64,000 nucleotides of DNA from Streptomyces sp. A012304 (GCF_026008495.1 NZ_BQUN01000228.1:169983-233982), one strand, 5' to 3'. Shown: positions 17,243 to 25,771, numbered from the stretch's first letter. Numbers and translations: made by a program. Notes: a model not told the origin generated them from the sequence alone.

Positions 17243-18259
17243 ATGGACAGACGTGCTTTCAACCGGCGGGTGCTGCTCGGTGGCGCGGCCGTGGCGACCT
17301 CGTTGTCCGTGGCCCCCGAGGCCGTGAGTGTGGGCACCCCGGCCAGGACGGCCGCCGCCGGGGGCGCGGTCAGACACCTCAAGCTCTACGCCGAGAAGCT
17401 CGCCGACGGGAAACTGGGCTACGGCTTCGAGAAGGGCGCCGCCACCGTCCCCGGCCCGCTGATCGAGCTCACCGAGGGCGACACCCTCCACATCGAGGTA
17501 GAGAACACCCTCGACGTGGCGGTGAGCCTGCACGTCCACGGCCTGGACTACGAGATCACCAGCGACGGGACGAAGCTGAACCGCAGTGACGTCGAACCGG
17601 GCGGCACCCGCACCTACACCTGGCGCACCCACGCCCCCGGCCGCCGCGCGGACGGCACCTGGCGCGCGGGCAGCGCCGGATACTGGCACTACCACGACCA
17701 CGTCGTCGGCACGGAACACGGCACGGGAGGCCTCCGCAAAGGGCTCTACGGCCCGGTGATCGTCCGCCGCAAGGGCGACGTCCTGCCCGACGCGACCCAC
17801 ACGATCGTCTTCAACGACATGACGATCAACAACCGGCCCGCCCACAGCGGACCCGACTTCGAGGCCACGGTCGGCGACCGCGTCGAGTTCGTCATGATCA
17901 CCCACGGCGAGTACTACCACACCTTCCACCTGCACGGACACCGCTGGGCCGACAACCGCACAGGCATGCTCACCGGCCCCGAGGACCCCAGCCAGATCAT
18001 CGACAACAAGATCGTCGGACCGGCCGACTCCTTCGGCTTCCAGGTGATCGCGGGGGAGGGCGTGGGCGCCGGCGCGTGGATGTACCACTGCCATGTGCAG
18101 AGCCACTCCGACATGGGGATGGTGGGCCTGTTCCTGGTGAAGAAGCCGGACGGCACCATTCCGGGATACGACCCGCACGGCCCGCACGAGCCACGGGGGA
18201 CGGGCGGGGCCGGCCGTACCGACGAGACCGGCACGACACAGGGCGCGCACGAACACTGA
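17243..18259 (+). CDS. Two-domain small laccase (SLAC), Tat-exported multicopper oxidase
   Basis: The predicted protein is 338 residues and very like S. coelicolor small laccase (SCO6712, EpoA/SLAC). A twin-arginine signal (DRRAFNRRVLLGG) fits export of a folded copper protein. All copper ligands are present. The trinuclear ligands are His97, His99, His151, His153, His229, His231, His282 and His284. The type-1 ligands are His226, Cys283, His288 and Met293, five positions lower than in SCO6712. The enzyme forms trimers and oxidises phenolics while reducing O2 to water. The C-terminus ends GAHEH, a short His/Glu tail. The ATG at 17243 follows GTGGGGAGTTCCGT. It is divergent from the sugar dehydrogenase/cupredoxin operon, which may supply electrons or share substrates (inference). 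Confidence 0.95.
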   Translation: MDRRAFNRRVLLGGAAVATSLSVAPEAVSVGTPARTAAAGGAVRHLKLYAEKLADGKLGYGFEKGAATVPGPLIELTEGDTLHIEVENTLDVAVSLHVHGLDYEITSDGTKLNRSDVEPGGTRTYTWRTHAPGRRADGTWRAGSAGYWHYHDHVVGTEHGTGGLRKGLYGPVIVRRKGDVLPDATHTIVFNDMTINNRPAHSGPDFEATVGDRVEFVMITHGEYYHTFHLHGHRWADNRTGMLTGPEDPSQIIDNKIVGPADSFGFQVIAGEGVGAGAWMYHCHVQSHSDMGMVGLFLVKKPDGTIPGYDPHGPHEPRGTGGAGRTDETGTTQGAHEH

Positions 18260-18266
18260 GCAGCGC

Positions 18267-18278
18267 GAGAGCGCTCTC
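18267..18278. promoter_or_regulatory. Candidate LacI-family operator
   Basis: GAGAGCGCTCTC is a perfect 12-bp palindrome with the central CG typical of LacI/GalR operators. It lies 57 bp upstream of the lacI-type gene and just after the laccase stop, so autoregulation is likely. Confidence 0.65.
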
Positions 18279-18334
18279 ACCTCCTCCTTCCACGGGGCTA
18301 TCCTGATCCGCACCCACCCAGGAGGAGCTCCGCA

Positions 18335-19372
18335 GTGACCGAGGCAGCACCGCGTCCCACACTGGAGGCGGTGGCCGCGCTGGCCGGTGTCTCCCGGGCC
18401 ACCGTCTCACGCGTCGTCAACGGCGGGAACGGCGTCCGGGAGCCCCTCGTGGAACGGGTCCGGCGGGCGGTGGAAGAACTCGGCTACGTCCCCAACCAGG
18501 CCGCCCGCAGCCTGGTGACGAAACGGCACGACGCCGTCGCCGTCGTCATCGCCGAGCCGGAGACCCGGGTCTTCGCCGACCCCTTCTTCGCCCTGCAACT
18601 ACGGGGCATCAGCAAGGAGCTGACGGCCCACGACAACCAGCTGGTGCTGCTGCTCACCGAGGGCCGCGACGACCACACCCGGGTCGCCCGCTACCTCGCC
18701 GGCGGCCATGTCGACGGCGCCCTCGTCTTCTCCCTGCACCTGGACGACCCGCTGCCCGGGCTGATCCAGGGCGCCGGGATCCCCACCGTGTTCGGCGGCC
18801 GCCCCGGCTGGAGCGACGGCACCCGCGACGTCGTGTACGTCGACAGCGACAACCGCCAAGGCGCCCGCGAGGCCGTGCGCCACCTGGCCGGCCTCGGCCG
18901 CACCCGTATCGCGCATCTCACCGGACCCCTCGACCAGACCTCCGCGGCCGACCGGCTGCAAGGGTTCCGGGACGTCATGGGCGACGCCGGTACGCCGCTC
19001 GTCGTGGAGAGCGACTTCACGCCCGGCGGCGGCGAACGGGCGATGCGGGAACTCCTCGACCGCCGCCCCGACGTCGACGCCGTGTTCGCCGCCAACGACC
19101 TCATGGCCTCGGGCGCCCTGCGCGTGCTGCGCGAGCGCGGTCGGCGCGTGCCGGAGGACGTCGCCGTGGTCGGCTTCGACGACATGCTGCCCGTCGCCGA
19201 ACAGACCGATCCGCCGCTGACGACGGTCCGTCAGGACATCGAGGAGATGGGCCGGATCATGGCCCGCCTCCTGCTGCGCGGCCCCGACCGGCGCGCCGGG
19301 GACGACGCACGCGACGAAGCGCCGTCCGGGGTCGTCCTGCCGACCACACTGGTGCGCCGCGCCTCGGCCTAG
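18335..19372 (+). CDS. LacI/GalR-family transcriptional regulator
   Basis: The predicted protein is 345 residues. The N-terminal HTH is LEAVAALAGVSRATVSRVVNG, followed by the hinge helix (VPNQAARSLVTKR). The rest is a periplasmic-binding-protein-like effector domain with the conserved DVVYVDSDNRQGAREAVRHL and VAVVGFDDML motifs. The GTG at 18335 is preceded by GGAGGAG. A perfect palindromic operator candidate lies 57 bp upstream. The ligand is unknown; a sugar is usual for this family. Targets in the window could include the neighbouring laccase or secreted carbohydrate-active genes, but no second copy of the palindrome was noticed there. Confidence 0.9.
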   Translation: MTEAAPRPTLEAVAALAGVSRATVSRVVNGGNGVREPLVERVRRAVEELGYVPNQAARSLVTKRHDAVAVVIAEPETRVFADPFFALQLRGISKELTAHDNQLVLLLTEGRDDHTRVARYLAGGHVDGALVFSLHLDDPLPGLIQGAGIPTVFGGRPGWSDGTRDVVYVDSDNRQGAREAVRHLAGLGRTRIAHLTGPLDQTSAADRLQGFRDVMGDAGTPLVVESDFTPGGGERAMRELLDRRPDVDAVFAANDLMASGALRVLRERGRRVPEDVAVVGFDDMLPVAEQTDPPLTTVRQDIEEMGRIMARLLLRGPDRRAGDDARDEAPSGVVLPTTLVRRASA

Positions 19373-19545
19373 AGAGGGGAGCACCGTCGGTCACGGGCCG
19401 GGTTCTCCTCGTTCCTCGCCGGTCCCGCGCGCCGCCGTGCGCCGGGGTCCGCGCCCGGGCACCATCAAGACGGCCGGGGGCCCCGCGACGCCTCGTATAT
19501 GCGGCGTTGATCGAACGTTTTTCACCGCGCGGCACGATCCTCGCC

Positions 19546-19791
19546 ATGGACACCGACACGATTGCCACGCCCGACCTCGCCTGGCAGCGCGAGGCGCTGT
19601 GCGCGCAGACCGGGGCGGACTTCTTCTTCCCCGAGCCCGGCAGCTCGGTGCGGGAAGCCAAGCGCATCTGCGGCATGTGCGAGATGCGCACCGCCTGCCT
19701 CGAGTACGCCCTCACCCACGACGAGCGCTTCGGCGTGTGGGGCGGTCTGTCCGAGAAGGAACGGCTCCAGCTCAGGCGCACGTCACCCTGA
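19546..19791 (+). CDS. WhiB-like iron-sulfur transcription factor
   Basis: The predicted protein is 81 residues. It has the four cluster-binding Cys of the Wbl family: Cys in EALCAQ, then C-G-M-C in the KRICGMCEMRTACLEYAL block and a final Cys. The G[VI]WGG turn is present (FGVWGGLSEKERLQL). Acidic/aromatic residues between the first two Cys (TGADFFFPEPG) are typical of the WblE/WhiB1-like subgroup. Wbl proteins bind a [4Fe-4S] cluster and act with the principal sigma factor in development or stress. The ATG at 19546 has no clear Shine-Dalgarno sequence; a TTG at 19507 would add 13 residues. It converges on the desaturase gene across a strong hairpin. Confidence 0.88.
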   Translation: MDTDTIATPDLAWQREALCAQTGADFFFPEPGSSVREAKRICGMCEMRTACLEYALTHDERFGVWGGLSEKERLQLRRTSP

Positions 19792-19871
19792 ATCCGTACG
19801 TCCGTACGGCCGGGTCGCGGGGGTCCGGTCGGGATCGGAGGACGCCGTACCGGCGTCGGGGTGCCGTACGC

Positions 19872-19920
19872 GACGACGGCCCGCACCGGGAGAACCGTTT
19901 CCCCGGTGCGGGCCGTCGTC
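19872..19920. terminator. Strong bidirectional hairpin terminator
   Basis: A perfect 19-bp stem (arms 19872-19890 and 19902-19920, starting GACGACGGCCCGCACC) with an 11-nt loop lies between the convergent WhiB-like and desaturase genes. Confidence 0.8.
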
Positions 19921-19937
19921 CGGGCGACGAGCCTCGG

Positions 19938-20912
19938 TCAGCCGCCGGCCCGCGCCGCCATGCGCGCCTTGCGCGCCGCGAGCTTCTCGTCGAACTTCAG
20001 GGCCTCGGCGTCCAGTCCGCCCAGGAACAGGCCGAGTTCCTCCTGCGCCTGCCGCCCCTCGGCACCGAGACCGTCGATCTCCATGACCTTCAGGTGGCGC
20101 AGCACGGGCTGGAGGACGTCGTCGTGGTGGATGCGCAGGTTGTAGACCTCGCCGATCGCCATCTGCGCCGCGGCCCGCTCGAAGCCGGGGATGCCGTGGC
20201 CGGGCATGCGGAAGTTCACGACGACGTCGCGCACGGCCTGCATGGTCAGGTCGGGGGCGAGCTCGAAGGCCGCCTTGAGGAGGTTGCGGTAGAAGACCAT
20301 GTGCAGGTTCTCGTCGGTCGCGATGCGCGCCAGCATGCGGTCGCAGACCGGGTCGCCGGACTGGTGGCCGGTGTTGCGGTGCGAGATGCGGGTGGCCAGC
20401 TCCTGGAAGGCGACGTAGGCCACCGAGTGCAGCATCGAGTGGCGGTTGTCCGACTCGAAGCCCTCGCTCATGTGGGCCATGCGGAACTGCTCCAGCTTGT
20501 CCGGGTCCACCGCGCGCGAGGCGAGCAGGTAGTCGCGCATCACGATGCCGTGCCGGCCCTCCTCCGCCGTCCAGCGGTGCACCCAGGTGCCCCAGGCGCC
20601 GTCCCGGCCGAAGAGCGTGGCGATCTCGTGGTGGTAGCTGGGCAGGTTGTCCTCGGTCAGCAGGTTCACCACCAGCGCGATCCGGCCGACCTCGGTGACC
20701 TTCGACTGCTCCTTCTCCCAGGCCTCGCCGTCCTCGAAGAGACCGGGGAAGTTGCGGGCCTCGCTCCACGGCACGTACTCGTGCGGCATCCAGTCCTTGG
20801 CCACCTTCAGGTGCCGGTTCAGCTCTTTCTCGACCACTTCCTCCAAGGCGTACAGCAGCCGGGCGTCGGTCCAGACGGAGGGGCTGCCGAGGTGCGGGGA
20901 AGTGATCGTCAC
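19938..20912 (-). CDS. Acyl-ACP desaturase (DesA type, ferritin-like di-iron)
   Basis: The predicted protein is 324 residues with the four-helix di-iron fold of soluble acyl-ACP desaturases. Iron-ligand motifs are TAEEGRHG (E-E-x-R-H) and ATDENLHM (D-E-x-x-H), and an upstream Glu is in LLTEDNLPSYH. Size and motifs match actinobacterial DesA-type enzymes that introduce a double bond into acyl-ACP using O2 and ferredoxin. The GTG at 20912 is preceded by CTGGAG at 6-8 nt; longer frames upstream would read through the operator array. The promoter region carries several overlapping CGTAG/CTACG half-sites, suggesting tight repression. The C-terminus is Ala/Lys/Arg-rich. Confidence 0.88.
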   Translation of the reverse strand: MTITSPHLGSPSVWTDARLLYALEEVVEKELNRHLKVAKDWMPHEYVPWSEARNFPGLFEDGEAWEKEQSKVTEVGRIALVVNLLTEDNLPSYHHEIATLFGRDGAWGTWVHRWTAEEGRHGIVMRDYLLASRAVDPDKLEQFRMAHMSEGFESDNRHSMLHSVAYVAFQELATRISHRNTGHQSGDPVCDRMLARIATDENLHMVFYRNLLKAAFELAPDLTMQAVRDVVVNFRMPGHGIPGFERAAAQMAIGEVYNLRIHHDDVLQPVLRHLKVMEIDGLGAEGRQAQEELGLFLGGLDAEALKFDEKLAARKARMAARAGG

Positions 20913-20970
20913 GGGTACTCCAGGGGACGTCGTGCAAAAGCGGAATGCGTCCGGCGGGCGGCGCCGGAAC

Positions 20971-21020
20971 TTACGGGATCGTAGGCTACGAAGCCGTAGG
21001 TTACGAAGCCGTAGGTTAAG
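20971..21020. promoter_or_regulatory. Array of overlapping CGTAG/CTACG half-sites upstream of the desaturase
   Basis: Within 50 bp are CGTAG-G-CTACG (20980-20990, a perfect palindrome) and then two tandem copies of a ~15-bp unit (CTACGAAGCCGTAGG, TTACGAAGCCGTAGG). The alternating half-sites form inverted repeats with both 1-bp and 4-bp centres, 60-110 bp upstream of the desaturase start. A multi-dimer binding site for a TetR-like lipid regulator is inferred. Confidence 0.65.
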
Positions 21021-21089
21021 GGCGCTGTAAAGATCGCTGATCAGCCGTGTCCACTGGGGTGATTCGGAGGCCTTCGCGGGCATACGCGA

Positions 21090-21119
21090 CAGCCCCGGGA
21101 ACCGCAGGTCTCGGGGCTG
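21090..21119 (-). terminator. Probable terminator downstream of the DDAH gene
   Basis: Inverted repeat CAGCCCCG / CGGGGCTG (8-bp stem, 14-nt loop) starts 23 bp beyond the DDAH stop. There is no U-tract, which is common in Streptomyces. Confidence 0.5.
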
Positions 21120-21141
21120 AGAAGGCGCTGCGCCCACGCGG

Positions 21142-21918
21142 TCAGGCGTAGAGGTCCCGCAGCCGCACCGAGAGACATGTCACACAGCCCTCGAGCTTCT
21201 CGAACTCGCTGATGTCGACCACGACGGGCTCGTGCCCGAGGTCGGCGAGCAGCTCCGCCGTCTTCGGCGCGCTCGCCGCCATGAGCACCTTCGGGCCGCC
21301 CAGCAGCACCACATGGGCGCCGGCCTCCTCCGGCACGGACAGGAAGCGCGGGAACAGCGACGGGCGGTCCACCTTCGGGATGTGGCCGACGACCGTGCCG
21401 TCGGCAAGCGCCGTGACGGCCGACTTCAGATGCAGGACCTTGCTCACCGGTACGGCGACGACACGCGCCCCCAGCGGCTCGAAGGCGGCACGGACCTGCT
21501 GGACGCCGGCCGCGTTGGTACGGCCGCCGCGGCCGACGTAGACGGTGTCGCCGACCTTGAGCACGTCACCGCCGTCCAGCGTGCCGGGCTCCCAGATCCA
21601 GTTCACCGAGCAGCCCAGCCGGGCCACGGCCTCCTCGACCCCGGCGGTCTCCTCGCGCCGCGACTCGGCGCCGGGGCGCGCGATCAGCGCGACGTTCTTG
21701 TACATCACCACCGTGTCCTCCACGAACACGGAGTCCGGGCAGTCGTCGGCCGGTTCGACCTCGATGGTCTCCCAGCCGTGCGCGCGCAGCGCCTCGACGT
21801 ACGCCTCCCACTGCTCCAGCGCCAGTCCGACGTCGACCTTCTCCCGCTCGATGTGCGTCACCAGACCTTCGGCGAGGCGCGGGCTGGGGCGGCGGATGAG
21901 GGCCTTCTTGCTGGGCAC
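21142..21918 (-). CDS. Dimethylarginine dimethylaminohydrolase (DDAH)
   Basis: The predicted protein is 258 residues, the length I recall for characterised Streptomyces DDAH. It is a guanidino-group-modifying (pentein) fold. The catalytic His is His163 (VLHLKSAVT) and the nucleophilic Cys is in EGCVTCLSVRL near the C-terminus (probably Cys248). Substrate-guanidine residues are likely in DDCPDSVFVED and LDGGD. The reaction hydrolyses Nw-methylated arginine to citrulline and methylamines. The GTG at 21918 is chosen because the frame upstream lacks family similarity and the result has the standard length. It lies downstream of, and in the same direction as, the ABC-F gene but with its own 130-bp gap. 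Confidence 0.9.
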   Translation of the reverse strand: MPSKKALIRRPSPRLAEGLVTHIEREKVDVGLALEQWEAYVEALRAHGWETIEVEPADDCPDSVFVEDTVVMYKNVALIARPGAESRREETAGVEEAVARLGCSVNWIWEPGTLDGGDVLKVGDTVYVGRGGRTNAAGVQQVRAAFEPLGARVVAVPVSKVLHLKSAVTALADGTVVGHIPKVDRPSLFPRFLSVPEEAGAHVVLLGGPKVLMAASAPKTAELLADLGHEPVVVDISEFEKLEGCVTCLSVRLRDLYA

Positions 21919-22048
21919 GTCCAGGACTCCGAATCGGTGACGACAGGCCGGCGCCCCTGACAAGGCGCCGGTCCGCCATCATGCAGCGCCGGTCGCCGAG
22001 GACAAAACCCTCGCCGCCCGGCCGTGCCCCTCCTGAGACGAAGCGGTG

Positions 22049-23680
22049 CTATGCCGGGTCCACCGGCTCCAGCACCTCCTCGGCCGACGCCTCCCGCAGC
22101 TCCCCGTCCAGCAGCAGCCACCGGGTGATCCCGATCGACTCCAGGAACGGCAGGTCGTGGCTGGCCACGATCAGGGCGCCCTCGTAGGACTCCAGGGCGG
22201 TGGTGAGCTGGCGCACGCTCGCCATGTCGAGGTTGTTGGTCGGCTCGTCCAGCATCAGCAGCTGGGGCGCCGGCTCGGCGAGCATCAGGGCCGCGAGGGC
22301 CGCCCGGAACCGCTCCCCGCCGGACAGCGTCGCCGCCTTCTGATCGGCGCGGGCGCCCCGGAACAGGAAGCGGGCGAGACGGGCCCGGATCCGGTTGTTG
22401 GTCGCGCCGGGCGCGAACCGGGCGACGTTCTCGGCGACCGTGAGGTCGCCGTCGAGGACGTCCAGCCGCTGCGGCAGGAACCGCAGCGGCACATGCGCGT
22501 GCGCCTCGCCCGCGACCGGCGCCAGCTCCCCGGCGATGGTGCGCAGCAGCGTCGTCTTGCCGGCGCCGTTGCGCCCGACCAGCGCGATCCGTTCCGGCCC
22601 GCGCAGGTCGAGGCCGCCCCGCACGCGCGCGCCGTAGGCGAGTTCCAGATCCCGCAGGGTGAGCACGTCGCGCCCCGGCGGTACGGCCGTGTAGGGCAGG
22701 TCGACACGGATCTCGTCGTCGTCCCGGACGGCCTCCACCGCCTCGTCGAGCCGCTCCCTGGCCTCGGCGAGCTTCTCCTCGTGCATGATGCGGTGCTTGC
22801 CCGCGGACTCCTGCGCCGAGCGCTTGCGCGCCCCCATGACGATTTTCGGCTCGCGCTTCTGCTCGAACATCTTCTGCCCGTACCGCTTGCGGCGGGCCAG
22901 CTTGACCTGGGCGTCGGCCAGTTCCCTCTTCTGTTTGCGCAGGTCGGCCTCCGCGACGCGGACCATGCGTTCGGCGGCCTCCTGCTCGGTGGCGAGCGCC
23001 TCCTCGTAGGCCGAGAAGTTGCCGCCGTACCAGGAGATCTCGCCGGCGCGCAGATCGGCGATCTGGTCGACGAGTTCCAGCAGCTCCCGGTCGTGGCTGA
23101 CCACGACCATCACGCCGGGCCAGGACGCGACGGCCGCGTAGAGCCGGCGGCGCGCGTACAGGTCGAGGTTGTTGGTGGGCTCGTCGAGCAGCAGGACGTC
23201 CGGGCGGCGCAGCAGCAGCGCGGCCAGGCGCAGCAGCACCGACTCGCCGCCCGACACCTCGCCGATGGTGCGGTCCAGGTCGACGTGGCCGAGTCCGAGT
23301 TCGCCGAGGGTGGCCAGGGCACGTTCCTCGACGTCCCAGTCCTCGCCGACCGTCTCGAAGTGCTCCTCGGAGACGTCACCGGCCTCGATGGCGTGCAGCG
23401 CGGCCCGCTGGGCGGCGATGCCGAGGGCCTGGTCGACCCGCAGGGAGGTGTCGAGTGTGACGTTCTGCGGGAGGTAGCCGACCTCGCCCTTGACGCGGAC
23501 GGAGCCGTCGGCCGGGGTGAGTTCCCCCGCGATCAGCTGCAACAGGGTCGACTTGCCGGAGCCGTTGACGCCGACGAGTCCGGTCCGGCCGGGGCCGAAG
23601 GCGACGTCGAGCCCGTCGAAGACGGAGGTGCCGTCGGACCAGGCGAAGGAGAGGGAGGAACAGGTGATCGAAATAAACAA
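22049..23680 (-). CDS. ABC-F family ATPase (ribosome-associated)
   Basis: The predicted protein is 543 residues with two ABC cassettes and no membrane segments. The first has Walker A GVNGSGKSTLLQ, signature SGGESVLLRLA and Walker B DVLLLDEPTNNLD. The second has GRNGAGKTTLLR, SGGERFRAAL and LLMLDEPTNNLD. The basic linker between them (about residues 230-320, KRYGQKMFEQKREPKIVMGARKRSAQE) is the P-site tRNA-interaction-like motif of ABC-F factors. Such proteins act on stalled or antibiotic-bound ribosomes. The start is a TTG at 23680 (MFISITCSSLSFAW), which gives the usual cassette N-terminus. The ~290-bp leader holds a possible 58-codon ORF, so drug- or ribosome-dependent regulation is possible. 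Confidence 0.88.
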   Translation of the reverse strand: MFISITCSSLSFAWSDGTSVFDGLDVAFGPGRTGLVGVNGSGKSTLLQLIAGELTPADGSVRVKGEVGYLPQNVTLDTSLRVDQALGIAAQRAALHAIEAGDVSEEHFETVGEDWDVEERALATLGELGLGHVDLDRTIGEVSGGESVLLRLAALLLRRPDVLLLDEPTNNLDLYARRRLYAAVASWPGVMVVVSHDRELLELVDQIADLRAGEISWYGGNFSAYEEALATEQEAAERMVRVAEADLRKQKRELADAQVKLARRKRYGQKMFEQKREPKIVMGARKRSAQESAGKHRIMHEEKLAEARERLDEAVEAVRDDDEIRVDLPYTAVPPGRDVLTLRDLELAYGARVRGGLDLRGPERIALVGRNGAGKTTLLRTIAGELAPVAGEAHAHVPLRFLPQRLDVLDGDLTVAENVARFAPGATNNRIRARLARFLFRGARADQKAATLSGGERFRAALAALMLAEPAPQLLMLDEPTNNLDMASVRQLTTALESYEGALIVASHDLPFLESIGITRWLLLDGELREASAEEVLEPVDPA

Positions 23681-23705
23681 GCGGGCCTCGCGGTTGCGTG
23701 TGCGG

Positions 23706-23882
23706 TCAGGGGCAACGCGTGTCGAGACACCGGAAGACGGCGACCACCGGGGGAGCGGGGAGCGCGTGGGGCACGGACACCCGGGAAGACCCGGAAGGGA
23801 ATCGGCCCTGCTCGCAAGGACAGCTCGAACGCCGAGGTCGCACGCAGCGCACACACCTCTCGGGTGTGGCGTGGTGTCTCAT
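23706..23882 (-). other. Possible 58-codon leader ORF upstream of the ABC-F gene
   Basis: An ATG at 23882, preceded by TGAGG, opens a frame starting MRHHATPERCVRCVRPRR and ending at 23706, which is 25 bp before the ABC-F TTG start. It is rich in Cys and Arg and has no domain. Leader ORFs controlling downstream ABC-F genes by ribosome stalling are known in other bacteria. Here the evidence is only position, a weak ribosome site and the otherwise unexplained 288-bp gap. Confidence 0.35.
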
Positions 23883-23968
23883 GACCTCAGACGAGCAACG
23901 TCCTTCTCCGATCGACGGCAGCAGAAGCGTTCTACACCGTAGGGAGGGCCGGAAGGGCTGTCAACGGA

Positions 23969-24385
23969 TTAACAGGCGTCCCGCATCAGCTCCGCGAGGT
24001 CGTGGTCGAGGTCCAGCTGGAGGTGCTCCAGGCCGGTCGGCACCAGCTCGCTCGTGGCCTGGAGGAAGCGCCGGACGTCCGCCGAGTGGACATGCACGAT
24101 CGCGGTGCCCTCGGGGGCGTGGAACTCCAGCACCGTGCGGTCGTAGCCGTACGGGCGGACGCGGACGTCGCCCTGGCCCTCGGCGTCGTGCAGACCCGCG
24201 GCGAGCAGGTCCCGGGCGAAGGTCCAGCAGACGTCCACGCCCTCCAGGGTGGCCGGTGCCGGGAAGGTCATGCGGACGGCGAAGGGATCGCGCCGGTCGT
24301 AGTGCAGCGTGGCGGGGATGCTCTGCATCCGAGGCGCGGCGGCGACCAGGCGGGCCTCTACGGGCTGCTCGATGACGATGGACAA
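23969..24385 (-). CDS. ssgD: SsgA-like sporulation/cell-division regulator
   Basis: The predicted protein is 138 residues of the actinomycete-specific SsgA-like (SALP) family. It contains the core LHYDRRDPFAVRMTF, WTFARDLLAAGL and GDVRVRPYG. SALPs help place division and peptidoglycan machinery during sporulation; SsgD is linked to lateral wall integrity. The symbol rests on neighbourhood: as I recall, S. coelicolor ssgD (SCO6722) lies near an ABC-F gene and ten loci from SLAC (SCO6712), as here. The start is a TTG at 24385 with GGGAG 9 nt upstream. Earlier in-frame codons lack family similarity. The stop is TAA. Confidence 0.82.
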   Translation of the reverse strand: MSIVIEQPVEARLVAAAPRMQSIPATLHYDRRDPFAVRMTFPAPATLEGVDVCWTFARDLLAAGLHDAEGQGDVRVRPYGYDRTVLEFHAPEGTAIVHVHSADVRRFLQATSELVPTGLEHLQLDLDHDLAELMRDAC

Positions 24386-24609
24386 CGCCTTGCTCCCTTG
24401 TGACGGCGGGACGAAATGCGGGCGGGTGGGGGCCGGACACTGGAAGAGACGCCGGAACCGGCCGATCCGTGCACACGAATTCCGAGTGACCTCGGTCACC
24501 GCCTTTCATGCACGGGAGTGACTCACCTCTCCTCCCGTGCCCCGTAGGGCGGTTGGGGCGACCACGGGCATCTGGACGGCACCCGGGACGTGGGCTAGCT
24601 TCGCCCGCC

Positions 24610-25722
24610 ATGAGGCGCTTGGGGAAGACGCGACGCACGGCAGGCACGGCTCGGGCGAGGCGCACGGGGCGCACGGCGGTCGTGGGGGCGGCCTGCGCGG
24701 CGGCGCTGGCCCTGCTGACCGCGGGCCCCGCGCAGGCGGGCACCCCTGGCCCCGGGTGGGCGGTGAAGGACACCGGCACCTCCTCCGTCCGCTTCCGCGG
24801 CCTCGCCGCCGTGGACCGCGAGACCGCCTGGGTGGCCGGCAGCCAGGGCACCGTCCTGCGCACCACCGACGGCGGGGCGAGCTGGGACGAGGTCTCCCCG
24901 CCGGGCGCCGGTGAGTTGCAGTTCCGGGACGTCGAGGCGTTCGACGCCCGGCGCGCCGTGGTGCTCGCCATCGGCGAGGGAGAGGCCTCGCGGGTGTACC
25001 GCACCGACGACGGCGGAGCGACCTGGACGGAGTCCTTCCGCAACACCGACCCGCGGGCCTTCTACGACTGCCTGACCTTCTTCGACCGCCGCCACGGCCT
25101 GGCGATGAGCGACCCGGTGGACGGCAGGTTCCGCATCCTGTCGACCAGCGACGGCGGCCGCTCCTGGCGGGTATTGCCGAGCGCGGGCATGCCGGCCGCG
25201 CTGGAGGGCGAGGCGGGCTTCGCGGCCGGCGGCCAGTGCCTGGTCTCCGCCGGCCCCCGGGACGTCTGGCTGGCCACCGGCGGCGCCGCACGCGCGCGCG
25301 TGCTGCACTCCTCCGACCGGGGACTGACCTGGACCGCCACCGACGCCCCGGTCCCGGCGGGCGACCCCGCGCGCGGCGTCTTCGCCCTCGCCTTCCGCGA
25401 CCGCGCCCACGGACTCGCCGTCGGCGGCGACTACCGCCCCGACCAGAACTCCCCACGGGCCGCCGCCACCACCGGCGACGGCGGGCGCACCTGGCGGCCC
25501 TCCGCCACCCCGCCGCCCGCCTACCGCTCCGGCGTCGCCTGGCTGCCGCACAGCCGCACCGCCGCCCTGGCGGTCGGCCCCACCGGCACCGACCTGACCA
25601 CCGACGCCGGCCGCACCTGGCGCACCATCGACACCGGCTCGTACGACACCGTCGACTGCACGCCCGACCTCGGGTGCTGGGCGGCCGGCGAACAGGGGCG
25701 GGTGGCACGCCTGGAGAGCTGA
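24610..25722 (+). CDS. Secreted Asp-box (BNR) beta-propeller protein
   Basis: The predicted protein is 370 residues with a Sec-type signal peptide (Arg-rich start, hydrophobic segment, AQA around residue 43). The mature part has repeated Asp-box motifs of the S/T-x-D-x-G-x-x-W type: TTDGGASWDE, TDDGGATWTE, TSDGGRSWRV, SSDRGLTWTA, TGDGGRTWRP and TDAGRTWRT. They form a sialidase-like or photosystem-stability-factor-like propeller. It is often annotated as an oxidoreductase, but no cofactor site is visible. ATG 24610 has no Shine-Dalgarno; a -10-like TAGCTT ends 9 bp upstream, so a leaderless transcript is plausible. It is divergent from ssgD. Confidence 0.8.
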   Translation: MRRLGKTRRTAGTARARRTGRTAVVGAACAAALALLTAGPAQAGTPGPGWAVKDTGTSSVRFRGLAAVDRETAWVAGSQGTVLRTTDGGASWDEVSPPGAGELQFRDVEAFDARRAVVLAIGEGEASRVYRTDDGGATWTESFRNTDPRAFYDCLTFFDRRHGLAMSDPVDGRFRILSTSDGGRSWRVLPSAGMPAALEGEAGFAAGGQCLVSAGPRDVWLATGGAARARVLHSSDRGLTWTATDAPVPAGDPARGVFALAFRDRAHGLAVGGDYRPDQNSPRAAATTGDGGRTWRPSATPPPAYRSGVAWLPHSRTAALAVGPTGTDLTTDAGRTWRTIDTGSYDTVDCTPDLGCWAAGEQGRVARLES

Positions 25723-25771
25723 GCCGTTTCGGGGTACCCGAGGGGTGCGGACACGAAAGGAGTGAGCGCAC

